This document shows, piece after piece, positions 43,829-53,154 of a stretch of DNA of 64,000 nt. The position numbers and the translations under genes were made by a program. The notes under the pieces are model-generated. The model did no database searches, had not been told where the DNA came from, and saw only the letters and a list, made by a program, of their open reading frames with translations. The stretch lies in NCBI GenBank assembly GCA_047632755.1, contig JBLIDT010000002.1, forward strand, positions 1-64,000, given 5' to 3'. Positions within the stretch are counted from its first letter, which is position 1. Each line of letters opens with the position of its first letter. This stretch comes from JAKVAV01 sp047632755. GTDB lineage: Bacteria > Bacteroidota > Bacteroidia > Flavobacteriales_D > Cryomorphaceae.

Positions 43829-45112
43829 TTAGATATCGTCGTCGTCGAAAAAGGCTTGTCCTTTCGAGAGAATTTTGTCAAATAAGTTCATTTTGTCTTT
43901 TCCGCCCGAGCGAATCGGAGCCCGTTTGCCAGCAGTTCTTTTCTTGTTCTTTTGCAGCAATTGGTAGCCTTTCAATACCAGGCCGATACCCGTAGCGTAC
44001 ATCGGGCTCGAAAGGTCAGCTTTATTGTCTTTTCCAAGGTGCTCAGTTGGGTACCCCATTCTGGTTTCTAGACCCGTCAAGTACTCCACCAATTGGGGCA
44101 AGTGCTTAAGTTGAGATCCGCCACCCGTCAGCACGATTCCAGCTATGAGGCGTTTTTCGTACCCCGAACTTTTGATCTCGTAGATGATTTGCTCCACGAT
44201 TTCTTCTGTTCGCGCTTGGATGATATTAGCCAAATTGCGGATCGAAATTTCTTTTGGATCACGGCCGCTGAATCCAGGTATACAGACGATCTGGTTCTCC
44301 ATGCTTTCGGAACTAAGGGCCGAACCGAACTTCACCTTGAGCTGCTCGGCATGCTTTCGCAAAATGCTGCAACCCGAAGCGATATCGTCGGTAATGATGT
44401 TTCCACCAAAAGGAATAACTGCCGTATGGCGAATGATTCCATCTTGGAAAATGGCGATATCTGTGGTGCCACCTCCGATGTCTACCAAGACCACTCCCGC
44501 TTCTTTCTCTTCGAGACTAAGCACTGATTCGGCAGAGGCAAGTGGTTCCAGCACCAACTCGGCTACTTCGAGATCGGCCTTGCTGACACTTTTGTAAATG
44601 TTCTTTACGGCATTGACCTTACCCGTGATGATGTGGAAATTGGCCTCAAGCCTGATTCCCGCCATCCCGATGGGATCTTTGATGCCTTGCTCATTATCGA
44701 CGATGTATTCCTGCGGAAGGACGTGAATGATTTCCTCTCCCGGGTTCATCACCAATTGGTGCATGTCTTCCACTAAGTTGTCAATATCGAATTGCGAGAT
44801 TTCCTCGTCGGCGTCTTTTGCCTTACGTGTTAAAATTCCGCGGTGCTGAAGGCTGCGTATGTGCTGGCCAGCAATGCCGACGATGACTTCTCCTACTTCT
44901 TCACCCGTTTGTTCAACGGCCATGTCTACAGCGCGCTGTATCGACTCTACCGTTCGGTTGATGTTACTTACCACTCCGCTTCTGACACCGAGTGATTCAG
45001 ACTGACCCAAAGCAATAATCTCCACCTTACCGAACTCGTTGATTCGGCCCACGATGCAGGCTATTTTGGTAGTACCAATGTCTAGTCCGACGATGATTTC
45101 AGGTTCCTCCAT
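43829..45112 (-). CDS. ftsA: Cell division protein FtsA
   Basis: 427 residues from ATG 45112 (MEEPEIIVGLDIGTTKIACI); the longer frame to 45136 overlaps ftsQ further. Actin-like ATPase motifs: GLDIGTTK, VDIGGGTTDIAIF and VLTGGGSQL. The Lys/Phe-rich C-terminus (MNLFDKILSKGQAFFDD) is the probable amphipathic membrane-targeting helix. FtsA tethers FtsZ to the membrane. Confidence 0.97.
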   Translation of the reverse strand: MEEPEIIVGLDIGTTKIACIVGRINEFGKVEIIALGQSESLGVRSGVVSNINRTVESIQRAVDMAVEQTGEEVGEVIVGIAGQHIRSLQHRGILTRKAKDADEEISQFDIDNLVEDMHQLVMNPGEEIIHVLPQEYIVDNEQGIKDPIGMAGIRLEANFHIITGKVNAVKNIYKSVSKADLEVAELVLEPLASAESVLSLEEKEAGVVLVDIGGGTTDIAIFQDGIIRHTAVIPFGGNIITDDIASGCSILRKHAEQLKVKFGSALSSESMENQIVCIPGFSGRDPKEISIRNLANIIQARTEEIVEQIIYEIKSSGYEKRLIAGIVLTGGGSQLKHLPQLVEYLTGLETRMGYPTEHLGKDNKADLSSPMYATGIGLVLKGYQLLQKNKKRTAGKRAPIRSGGKDKMNLFDKILSKGQAFFDDDDI

Positions 45113-45902
45113 AAGGGTGTTTTTTGGTGCAAACAATTTGATCCTTGTATTTCAGGTTTATTAACTTGTATTTATTCCAGGCTTCTTGGCTCATTCCTTC
45201 TCGGTAAAAAATTCGAAGCACTTCAAGCTTCTCTTCTAAACGCTCAGAACCAAATATTATCGTGTGATTGCCCACCTGGGGGAAGGCGATTAAATCTCCA
45301 TTTCTCTCAAACGACAGGTGCTGAAATTGAGCTTTCCAGAGACTATCGCCGTAAATCAGACTTCCCATCTCGTAAGCTTCCGCTAATTTTGGCTCCACCA
45401 ACGAATCGCTTGTGTGCAGATTCATTTCTACTAGCGACTTTTCCAATCGAAAACTTCCTGTAATCACAGGCAGTCTCAAAGCAGAAATCTTTGAAACAGG
45501 CATCAAGTATCCATCTGCATCGATTAAGGCAGAAATACCATTCTCATCGATTAGTCTCACAATAGGTGTTCGTTCGGTCACCCTTACTTTCAACCGATTG
45601 TCAATCGTGGTGTAAACCACAGAATGATTCAAAAAAGGAATCTCGTTCAAAGCCTCTTCCAGTTGATCAAAATTAACTTGGCGCAAATTCTGACCGACGA
45701 TTTGGTTGGAAACACTTAGAATCGTTTGGCGAACGAAATCTTCCGTCAGCAAAGGTTCGTCCACATTGCGAACAAACTCCAGCTCAATTCCTTCGCAGAC
45801 CGCGTCTGACTTGGAGCTTTCAATAAAGCCAAGCATGACAATGGCACCGCATATCGCTATGCAGTAACCCAACCAACGTAAAGCTCTATTCATCTTCTTC
45901 AT
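45099..45902 (-). CDS. ftsQ: Cell division protein FtsQ
   Basis: 267 residues from ATG 45902 (ATG 45893 and TTG 45905 are alternatives). One N-terminal membrane helix (about 10-27), then a POTRA-like segment (PLLTEDFVRQTI; LEEALNEIPFLNHSVVYTTI) and the FtsQ beta domain. It bridges cytoplasmic and periplasmic division proteins. It overlaps murC upstream and ftsA downstream, so translation is coupled. Confidence 0.9.
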   Translation of the reverse strand: MKKMNRALRWLGYCIAICGAIVMLGFIESSKSDAVCEGIELEFVRNVDEPLLTEDFVRQTILSVSNQIVGQNLRQVNFDQLEEALNEIPFLNHSVVYTTIDNRLKVRVTERTPIVRLIDENGISALIDADGYLMPVSKISALRLPVITGSFRLEKSLVEMNLHTSDSLVEPKLAEAYEMGSLIYGDSLWKAQFQHLSFERNGDLIAFPQVGNHTIIFGSERLEEKLEVLRIFYREGMSQEAWNKYKLINLKYKDQIVCTKKHPYGGT

Positions 45903-47265
45903 CAAGAGCGTTTTTCAAAGGTTCGATCATTCGGTCAATATCTCCAGCACCCATGGTGAGGAGTATTTCAGGGCTCAATCTCAGAACTTCTTCCACTAGG
46001 TTTTCAGGGGCTACCAACTTTTTATTCACCAAGCGTACTTTATTCAATAGCATTTGAGAGTCCACTCCCTCAATAGGTTCCTCTCGTGCTGGATAAATAT
46101 CCATCAACAAAAGGTCGTTTAGCTCCGAAAGACTCTCTGCAAACTCATCGGAAAAGTCACGTGTGCGGCTATAAAGGTGCGGCTGAAAGACTCCCGTAAT
46201 TCTCTTTTCGGGATACAACTCTTTGGCCGAATTCACACAGGCTCTAATCTCAGTTGGATGATGCGCATAATCATCGATGTACACGCGGTCCTCTCGTCTT
46301 ATTTGGTATTCGAAGCGTCGCTTAACGCCAAGAAAAGTTTTTAGTCCTTCGGCAATTTCTTCCCAGCTCACATTGGCGTGAAGTGCCATTCCGATGGCGG
46401 CCAAGGCATTTTCAGCATTGTGCCTTCCAGGGTAATGCATGATTATTTCCCCAAGTTTTTGGCCCTTGAGCCAAACCTCAAAAAGGTAGGCCCCGTCTTC
46501 TACATGAAGATTCTTGGTGGTCAAGTCGGCGGTTTCGCTTTCCACGGCGTATGTCCAAACGGGTGCTTCCACCTTCATTTCGATGCCTTCTCGAATAAGA
46601 AGCAATCCCTCTTTGGGAACGAGTTGAGCAAATTCTTCGAAGCTCGAACGCAAGCTTTCGGCGTTTCCGTATATGTCTAAATGATCGGCATCGACGGAAG
46701 TAATCGCTGCGACGAATGGACAGAGTCTCAAAAAGGATCGGTCGTATTCGTCAGCTTCCACGACAGCCATATCCGAATTTTTGGCCACCACCAAATTCGA
46801 ATTGAAATTCGTGGCAATGCCTCCGAGGAAGGCAGTAGCACTGTGCTTTCCTTGATTCAATAAGTGCGCTACCATCGAGGAAGTGGTGGTCTTCCCGTGG
46901 GTACCCGCAACGGCATATGTTCTTTTCTGACCTACTATGGCTTCGAGGGCTTGCGAACGCTTGATGACGTTAAAGCCTCGGCTTCTACAAAATCCTAATC
47001 CCTCATTTTTTTCGGGAATAGCAGGAGTATAAACCACTAGTATTTCGCTCAGCGGTGAGTCAACGAAACGCGAAGGAATAGCCTCGGGCGCGGCATCAAA
47101 ATTCACTTCAATACCTTCAGCTTTCAGCTTACTGGTGAGCTGAGAAGGAGTGCGGTCATAACCGGCTACATCTAATCCCAATTGATGGAAATAGCGGGCA
47201 AGGGCACTCATACCGATGCCTCCGATACCAAAAAAGTAGACTTTATGTATGCCGCTTAAATTCAA
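45886..47265 (-). CDS. murC: UDP-N-acetylmuramate--L-alanine ligase
   Basis: 459 residues. N-terminal FFGIGGIGMSALARYF, ATP loop GTHGKTTTSSM near residue 118, and DDYAHHPTEI near residue 330 are diagnostic. It adds L-Ala to UDP-MurNAc. The start is TTG 47265, matching the N-terminus of relatives, and overlaps the murG stop as TTGA. Confidence 0.96.
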   Translation of the reverse strand: MNLSGIHKVYFFGIGGIGMSALARYFHQLGLDVAGYDRTPSQLTSKLKAEGIEVNFDAAPEAIPSRFVDSPLSEILVVYTPAIPEKNEGLGFCRSRGFNVIKRSQALEAIVGQKRTYAVAGTHGKTTTSSMVAHLLNQGKHSATAFLGGIATNFNSNLVVAKNSDMAVVEADEYDRSFLRLCPFVAAITSVDADHLDIYGNAESLRSSFEEFAQLVPKEGLLLIREGIEMKVEAPVWTYAVESETADLTTKNLHVEDGAYLFEVWLKGQKLGEIIMHYPGRHNAENALAAIGMALHANVSWEEIAEGLKTFLGVKRRFEYQIRREDRVYIDDYAHHPTEIRACVNSAKELYPEKRITGVFQPHLYSRTRDFSDEFAESLSELNDLLLMDIYPAREEPIEGVDSQMLLNKVRLVNKKLVAPENLVEEVLRLSPEILLTMGAGDIDRMIEPLKNALDEEDE

Positions 47266-48368
47266 TTCTTTTCAATCAATTTCAATACCTCTTCTGCTAT
47301 CTTCTTCGCCGCATTTGGCTTGCCCATCGCTTTGGCATTCTTGGCCAGAGATTCTCTGGCATCTGCATTCTTGAGCAGTTGACTTACGGTCGGCCACAAA
47401 TCTGCGCGCGAGTTGGCATCACTTACCAAAATGGCCGCTTCGTTTTTCACCAAGGCCAATGCGTTTTTCGTCTGGTGATCTTCTGCCACATTGGGAGATG
47501 GCACCAAAACTGATGGCTTACCGATCAAACAAAGCTCAGAGAGTGCCATTGCGCCTGCTCGCGACACAATGAGATCAGCAGCAGCGTATGCCAAGTCCAT
47601 TTCCTCGATGAAGGCAGTCACGCGAACGTTGCTAGCATTCTTCTCCTTGAGAATAGCCTGAGCTTTCTCGATATAAAGTTTTCCCGTTTGCCAAATGACT
47701 TGGCAATTCGAGTTGATTATTTCATCTAAAACCCCAGCAATACTCTCGTTGATGGTTCTGGCTCCCAGGCTTCCGCCAACGATTAAAAGCGTCGGTTTTT
47801 CTGAATCGAGATCGAATGCCTTTAATCCTGCTTCTTTCTTTCCTTGGATATCCACCACCTTACTCCGTATGGGATTTCCCGTCATGATGATCTTCTCCTG
47901 CGGGAACCATTTCTCCATCCCGTCATAGGAGACACAAATTTTATTCACCTTTTTCGCCAGAAGGCGATTGGTAATTCCCGGAAAGGAATTCTGTTCCTGA
48001 ATCAAAGCGGGAACTTTCTTTCGGCTAGCCACGTGGAGCAATGGCCCTGAGGCATATCCGCCGACACCCACTGCCACATCGGGCCTAAATTCTTTGATAA
48101 TTTTTTGCGAGACCTTCAAACTCTTCAAGACCTTCAATGGAAAGCTCAGATTCTTTACCGAAAGGCTGCGCTGAAAACCGCTGATATCAAGTCCTCGAAT
48201 TTCATATCCTGCTTTGGGCACCCGTTCCATCTCCATTCGACCAATGGCACCCACGAAAAGAAACTCCGCTTCGGGACGCATGGCTTTGATGGCATCGGCT
48301 ATAGCAATGGCAGGAAAGACATGTCCTCCCGTACCTCCTCCGCTTATGATGACTCTAGGCGACGGCAT
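47262..48368 (-). CDS. murG: UDP-GlcNAc transferase MurG
   Basis: 368 residues from ATG 48368 (MPSPRVIISGGGTGGHVFPA); the frame is open to 48416 but that extension lies in ftsW. Glycine loops GGGTGGH and VGGSLGARTINE, and SRAGAMALSELCLIGKPSVL in the C-domain, are diagnostic. It converts lipid I to lipid II at the inner membrane face. Overlaps ftsW by 14 nt. Confidence 0.97.
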   Translation of the reverse strand: MPSPRVIISGGGTGGHVFPAIAIADAIKAMRPEAEFLFVGAIGRMEMERVPKAGYEIRGLDISGFQRSLSVKNLSFPLKVLKSLKVSQKIIKEFRPDVAVGVGGYASGPLLHVASRKKVPALIQEQNSFPGITNRLLAKKVNKICVSYDGMEKWFPQEKIIMTGNPIRSKVVDIQGKKEAGLKAFDLDSEKPTLLIVGGSLGARTINESIAGVLDEIINSNCQVIWQTGKLYIEKAQAILKEKNASNVRVTAFIEEMDLAYAAADLIVSRAGAMALSELCLIGKPSVLVPSPNVAEDHQTKNALALVKNEAAILVSDANSRADLWPTVSQLLKNADARESLAKNAKAMGKPNAAKKIAEEVLKLIEKN

Positions 48369-49539
48369 AGCTCTTTCTTTTAACTCGTTTTTTTCCCTTG
48401 ACGGTATCTCCTTCAATATTTGTGCGGCTTACACTCAATATCATTCCCACTGCCAAACAGGTAAACCAAATGGAGGTTCCACCCATGCTGACCAAGGGCA
48501 ATGGTTGACCAGTAACGGGCAAAATACTCACCGCGACTCCCATATTTATAAATGCCTGGAAGGCGAGCAAAAAACTCAGGCCAATGACTAGCAGCGTGCC
48601 GAAATCGCGTTCGCAGGCATTGCTGACCTTGATACTTCGATAGAGAAAAATCAGGTAGAGTAAGAGCATTCCAAAACCTCCTATGATAGCTCCATACTCC
48701 TCGATGATAAAGGCGTAGATCATATCCGAATAAGGGTGAGGCAGATAGTTTCGGGAATCACCAGAGCCTGGCCCTGAGGGAAATAGGCCTCCCGAATGGA
48801 TAGCCATCATGGCGTGTTCGACCTGGTAATTGGCTTCGCTATCTCCCGATTCGAAGCTCATGAGCCTGGTCTTCCACGTCTCGACACGCGGCAACAAATT
48901 AGGGGCTACCGAAGAAAGACTAAGCATTAAAACAAAGCCTGCCGCCGCAATTCCCAAAACTGCCAAGAGGTGCTTGAAAGGAATCCCGCCAATGAAGAGC
49001 AGAGTAAAACAAACGAAGAATAAGAGGGCCGCTGTAGAGAAATTGGCGGGCAAGATTAAACCACAAATTAAGCCGATCGGAACAAGAATAGGGAGAAGTC
49101 CATCTTTGAAACTGTGTAGATTGTTCCGATTTACGACCAGCATCCGAGACACGTAGGCTACAAGAGCGATCTTGGCAAAATCTGAGGTTTGAAAATTTTG
49201 ATTGATAATGGGGATTTTGAGCCAACGGCTAGCATCGTTGATATTCACACCGAGAATCAACGTAAGCACTAACAAGGCGGCCGCAACCCACACCGCTATT
49301 TGCGACAAGCGAGAGAAGTAGCGGTAATTGACTTTGTGAATGAGGTACATGATGAAGAAGCCCGAAGCGAGCATAATGCCATGCTTGAAGAGATAATAGA
49401 GCGTATTGCCTTGAGTGTACTTGTATGCCAAGGACGAAATACTGGAGTACACGGCAAGAAGCGATACCATCCCGAGAATGAGACAGACCATCCAAATGAC
49501 TTTGTCCCCTTTAAGATATGTCGTCCAAATTTTATTCAA
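48355..49539 (-). CDS. ftsW: Lipid II polymerase FtsW
   Basis: 394 residues with about ten membrane helices (SEDS family). Family landmarks: NDASRWLKIPIINQNFQTSD, FPSGPGSGDSRNYLPHPYSD and PLVSMGGTS. It polymerises septal glycan with FtsI. The start is TTG 49539, overlapping the stop of the preceding MurD-C-like gene as TTGA, so it depends on translation of that unusual gene. Confidence 0.96.
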   Translation of the reverse strand: MNKIWTTYLKGDKVIWMVCLILGMVSLLAVYSSISSLAYKYTQGNTLYYLFKHGIMLASGFFIMYLIHKVNYRYFSRLSQIAVWVAAALLVLTLILGVNINDASRWLKIPIINQNFQTSDFAKIALVAYVSRMLVVNRNNLHSFKDGLLPILVPIGLICGLILPANFSTAALLFFVCFTLLFIGGIPFKHLLAVLGIAAAGFVLMLSLSSVAPNLLPRVETWKTRLMSFESGDSEANYQVEHAMMAIHSGGLFPSGPGSGDSRNYLPHPYSDMIYAFIIEEYGAIIGGFGMLLLYLIFLYRSIKVSNACERDFGTLLVIGLSFLLAFQAFINMGVAVSILPVTGQPLPLVSMGGTSIWFTCLAVGMILSVSRTNIEGDTVKGKKRVKRKSYAVA

Positions 49540-50063
49540 CTCTTCTTCAGTTCCTTCACGTATTTATCAAATGCTTGACCTCGATCAACGAAATTGAGGT
49601 AGCCGTCCTGGGCAACACAACTGGGTGAATAAATCACCAAATCATCTGCTTCAGCAACTTTGAAACTTGCATTTACAGCTTCTTTTAAATCGGCAACAAT
49701 TAGAAATGTATTCACCAGCTTTTCTAGCTTAAAGCGCATGTCAATAGCCTCAGCTCCGTAAACCACAATGGCTTTAATCTTCTCGCTTATGTACTTCTCA
49801 ATCAAGGCGAAATCGCGCTCGTGAGGTGTGGTAGTGGTAAGCCAAACTGTTGGTCCAGCCAAGCATTTAAAGCTGTCTTTAGTGGATAACAGATCTACTG
49901 AGCGGCTGTCATTCAGAAAACCGATACCGTCGACTTCGCCGACTAAATCCATTCTGTAAGCGGTGGCTTCCAATTTCTTGCACATTCTATTTAGAGCGGC
50001 GACGGAAGTCTTCGACTGACTTTTCTTTCCCTTGTGAATGGTATATGACTTGCCCTCTGCCAT
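49536..50063 (-). CDS. Stand-alone MurD C-terminal-domain-like protein 2
   Basis: 175 residues, corresponding only to the last third of MurD. Matches to MurD: GIGFLNDSRSVD (MurD here: GIQFINDSKATN), GPTVWLTTTT (EPIVWIVGGV), IKAIVVYGAEA (VKAIICLGKDN), DLVIYSPSCVAQDGY (DTVLLSPCCASFDLF), FVDRGQAFDKYVKEL (YEDRGQQFKHSVRML). There is no ATP-binding central domain or UDP-binding N-domain. Lys of NDSK is Arg, the Thr is Val, and the GG of GGVDKG is lost, so ligase activity is not expected. It starts 3 nt after paralogue 1 and overlaps ftsW. It may bind a precursor or scaffold Mur enzymes; function unknown. Confidence 0.82.
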   Translation of the reverse strand: MAEGKSYTIHKGKKSQSKTSVAALNRMCKKLEATAYRMDLVGEVDGIGFLNDSRSVDLLSTKDSFKCLAGPTVWLTTTTPHERDFALIEKYISEKIKAIVVYGAEAIDMRFKLEKLVNTFLIVADLKEAVNASFKVAEADDLVIYSPSCVAQDGYLNFVDRGQAFDKYVKELKKS

Positions 50064-50066
50064 GCC

Positions 50067-50585
50067 TTATCCTTTTGCGTTTGCCTTGATCTTAAGCAAC
50101 TGATTAAAATAAGCGCCACGCTCCCTGAAATTGGAGAACGGTTCAGAAGCTCGACATCCTGGCGAGAATATGACCGTATCATTTGCCTTCGCAATTTCCA
50201 GGCTCAACTCGATGGTTTCATCCCAACTATTGGCCTTCACAAAAAAGCCTAGGTAATCCCAAAGTGCATCGTGCCACCTTGCGGTATGCTCGCCGTATAC
50301 AACGACGGCTTTTACTTTATCACGCAGAAGTTCTGTGTAGTCATCCAATTCAAATCCTGGGTCATTGGCCTCGGTTATCCACACTATGGGCTCCTCAAAA
50401 TGACTCAACGATTCGATCACCGCCATGGCATTGGTGGCAGCCGAATCATTGACAAAAGTCACTCCTTTAATCATTCCCGCTGGCTCGAGAGAAAAAGGTC
50501 GTTCCGTTAAAAGCGCCTTCATTCTAGAGCGTACCAGTGGATTCTCTGTAAGGTCTTTCGTCGTGTTTTTTGGATCCATGAACAT
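50067..50585 (-). CDS. Stand-alone MurD C-terminal-domain-like protein 1
   Basis: 172 residues, again only the MurD C-terminal domain. MIKGVTFVNDSAATNAMAVI aligns with the MurD NDSKATN region (Lys to Ala), EPIVWITEANDPG with EPIVWIVGGVDKG, VKAVVVYGEH with VKAIICLGKD, NDTVIFSPGCRASEPFSNF with DTVLLSPCCASFDLFDNY, then RERGAYFNQLLKI. The N-terminal ~25 residues (ENPLVRSRMKALLTERPFSL) are extra. It is closer to MurD than paralogue 2 is. It lies 17 nt after the murD stop and 3 nt before paralogue 2. The frame is intact, so it is not an obvious pseudogene. Confidence 0.83.
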   Translation of the reverse strand: MFMDPKNTTKDLTENPLVRSRMKALLTERPFSLEPAGMIKGVTFVNDSAATNAMAVIESLSHFEEPIVWITEANDPGFELDDYTELLRDKVKAVVVYGEHTARWHDALWDYLGFFVKANSWDETIELSLEIAKANDTVIFSPGCRASEPFSNFRERGAYFNQLLKIKANAKG

Positions 50586-50602
50586 GGTTTTAAAAGGTTT
50601 TT

Positions 50603-51937
50603 TTAGAGCATTCTTACCGAGTGCTTGAACTGCTGACCTCGATCTTCATAATTGTCGAAGAGGTCAAAGCTCGCGCAGCAAGGAGAAAGCAAAACGGTAT
50701 CTCCTTTTTCAGCAAACTGGTAACTAAGTCCCACCGCTTCCCTTGCAGAAGAAGCTTCGGCGATTTGATCTACCTTATCGCTAAAGGCCTCGAGAATCTT
50801 CTCGTTGTCTTTGCCCAGGCAAATAATGGCCTTCACCTTTTCTTTCACTAATTCAAAGAGCATGGTGTAATCATTTCCCTTGTCCACTCCACCGACGATC
50901 CAAACTATTGGTTCGCGCATGCTTTCCAAGGCATACCAAGAGGCATTTACGTTGGTGGCTTTTGAATCATTGATAAATTGGATTCCATGAATGGTGGCGA
51001 CGAATTCAAGTCGGTGCTCCACGTTCTGGAAGTCGGCAAGGCTCTCTCTAACCACCTCTTTTCGTATCTCGAGAATACGAGCGGCAACTCCTGCGGCCAT
51101 GGAGTTTCTAGCGTTGTGTTTACCCAAAAGGGCTAAGTCGTGTATGGACATTTCAAATAGTTTATCGGTGATGTTTATAATCAGTTTTTCATTCTTTAAT
51201 TCAGCTCCGTTTTTAACGGGTCGGGTAATGGATATGGGGTGAAGTATTGGCCTGAGCGATCTCTTCTCTATTTCAGCATTTAGGATTTCATCATCTGCCG
51301 AGTAGATAAAATGATCGTTCTCATCTTGCGCTTGTGTGATTCTGAACTTCGCATCCACATAGCGGCTCATTTCGTAGCCATAGCGATCCAAGTGATCATG
51401 GGTAATGCTTGTAATCACTGAGATATATGGCTTGAAATCATAAGCATCATCCAATTGAAAACTGCTTACTTCCAACACAAAGAATTCGCGATCCCTTTCT
51501 ACCAATTCCGCACAGAAGCTGTTGCCCACATTACCTGCTATACCTACATCCAATCCTGCTTTTTGCAAAATGTGATGAAGCAGCAATGTGGTGGTCGTCT
51601 TCCCGTTGGTTCCGGTTATCCCGATGATCTTCGCGTTGGAATTACGCGCACCAAATTCAATCTCAGAGATCACCTCTGCCCCTGCTTCTTTTAGGTTTTT
51701 GATTGTGGCAATTTCACTCGGTATACCCGGGCTCTTTACCACAATCTCTGCACCTTCGAGAAACTCAGCGCTATGACCTCCTTCTTCCCATTTAATTTCC
51801 GACTTGTTAAGAACGTTTTGGTATTTGTCCGCGACTATTCCCGAATCAGAAACCAAGACATCATATCCCAATTTCTTACCGAGTAGAGCCGCACCCGCAC
51901 CACTTTCACCAGCTCCGAGCACCAGTAGCTTTTTCAA
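50603..51937 (-). CDS. murD: UDP-N-acetylmuramoylalanine--D-glutamate ligase
   Basis: 444 residues, full length. ATP loop GTNGKTTTTLLL near residue 110, SSFQLDD and ITHDHLDRYG in the central domain, and NDSKATNVNAS, GGVDKG and LLSPCCASFDLF in the C-domain. It adds D-Glu to UDP-MurNAc-L-Ala. The start is TTG 51937, overlapping the mraY stop as TTGA. Two extra copies of its C-terminal domain follow downstream. Confidence 0.96.
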   Translation of the reverse strand: MKKLLVLGAGESGAGAALLGKKLGYDVLVSDSGIVADKYQNVLNKSEIKWEEGGHSAEFLEGAEIVVKSPGIPSEIATIKNLKEAGAEVISEIEFGARNSNAKIIGITGTNGKTTTTLLLHHILQKAGLDVGIAGNVGNSFCAELVERDREFFVLEVSSFQLDDAYDFKPYISVITSITHDHLDRYGYEMSRYVDAKFRITQAQDENDHFIYSADDEILNAEIEKRSLRPILHPISITRPVKNGAELKNEKLIINITDKLFEMSIHDLALLGKHNARNSMAAGVAARILEIRKEVVRESLADFQNVEHRLEFVATIHGIQFINDSKATNVNASWYALESMREPIVWIVGGVDKGNDYTMLFELVKEKVKAIICLGKDNEKILEAFSDKVDQIAEASSAREAVGLSYQFAEKGDTVLLSPCCASFDLFDNYEDRGQQFKHSVRML

Positions 51938-53154
51938 CGGAGCTTAAGCGTTACGATGGACAAAACCGCTAGGATAATTCCCATAATCCAAAACCGCGAA
52001 ACGATCTTAGATTCATGGTATCCTACCTTTTGGTAGTGATGATGCAAGGGAGCCATGAGGAAAATCCTCCTACCTTCGCCGTACTTCTTTTTGGTGTACT
52101 TGAAGTAGCTGACTTGCAGCATCACTGAAATATTTTCGATGAGGAACACTCCGCAAAAAAGCGGAATGAGCAATTCTTTTCTAATTGAAATGGCAAAAAC
52201 GGCGATGATCCCTCCCAAAGCCAAACTCCCTGTATCACCCATAAACACTTGGGCTGGAAAGGAATTGTACCAAAGGAATCCGATGCACGCTCCCACAAAT
52301 GCCGAAATGAAGACCGTAAGTTCACCCGATTCGGGAATGAACATAATATTGAGGTAATCAGAGAAAACGAGGTTTCCCGAAACGAACGCAAATATGGCTA
52401 GCACGACTCCGATTATGGCGGAGGTACCCGTTGCCAAACCATCGAGGCCATCCGTAATATTTGCCCCGTTCGAAACAGCGGTTACTACAAATATGACCAT
52501 CGGAATAAATATCAACCAAGCCCAATCTTCGGCTTTTTCTTTATTGAAAAAACCAACAAGCCAGGCGTAATTAAATTCGTTGTTCTTGATAAATGGAATG
52601 GTCGTTGTCACTGATTTCTCTTGAAACCATTCCGAAGAAATCTCTCCAGTTTGCTCACTCTGGAGGAGGACTTTTCTCTTGCTCACCACATCCTGATTAA
52701 AAAATAGAATGGCGCCAACTAAAATTCCAACGGCTACTTGACCAACTACTTTAAATTTCCCTGCAAGGCCCTTCTTGTTTTTCTTGAACACCTTTATGTA
52801 GTCATCCAAAAACCCGATACCTCCGAGAACCACCGTTGTAATGATCATTACGATGATGTAGATATTGTCCAATTCACAAAAGAGGAGAGTTGGGATAAGA
52901 ATAGCAGCGATGATAATGAGACCTCCCATTGTGGGTGTTCCTTGTTTCTCGATCTGGCCTTTGAGCCCAAGGTCACGAACAGTTTCCCCTACTTGCTTTC
53001 TGTGAAGCATAGAAATAAGGGACTTCCCAAACACCAGCGAGATCAGCAAAGAGGTAATGATGGCCATAGCCGCCCTGAAAGAGATGAATTGAAATACACC
53101 TGCTCCGGGGATACCATATGCTTCATCCAAGTATTCGAAAAGATAGTATAGCAT
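51934..53154 (-). CDS. mraY: Phospho-MurNAc-pentapeptide transferase
   Basis: 406 residues, about 45 longer than E. coli MraY because of an insert around residues 165-215 (ISSEWFQEKSVTTTIPFIKN), common in Bacteroidota. About ten membrane helices; KQGTPTMGGL, FLDDYIK, NITDGLDGLATGTS and PLHHHYQ are the family signatures with the catalytic Asp residues. It makes lipid I at the inner membrane. Its ATG shares one base with the murE stop. Confidence 0.97.
   Translation of the reverse strand: MLYYLFEYLDEAYGIPGAGVFQFISFRAAMAIITSLLISLVFGKSLISMLHRKQVGETVRDLGLKGQIEKQGTPTMGGLIIIAAILIPTLLFCELDNIYIIVMIITTVVLGGIGFLDDYIKVFKKNKKGLAGKFKVVGQVAVGILVGAILFFNQDVVSKRKVLLQSEQTGEISSEWFQEKSVTTTIPFIKNNEFNYAWLVGFFNKEKAEDWAWLIFIPMVIFVVTAVSNGANITDGLDGLATGTSAIIGVVLAIFAFVSGNLVFSDYLNIMFIPESGELTVFISAFVGACIGFLWYNSFPAQVFMGDTGSLALGGIIAVFAISIRKELLIPLFCGVFLIENISVMLQVSYFKYTKKKYGEGRRIFLMAPLHHHYQKVGYHESKIVSRFWIMGIILAVLSIVTLKLR

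Noticed and set aside
44093..44527. 144-codon ORF antisense to ftsA
   Set aside because: Complement of a strongly coding region, no recognisable domain and no ribosome site; ftsA is unambiguous on the other strand. The same holds for 55957-56421 (antisense to ftsI), 33517-33924 (antisense to groEL) and 19935-20426 (antisense to gldM).
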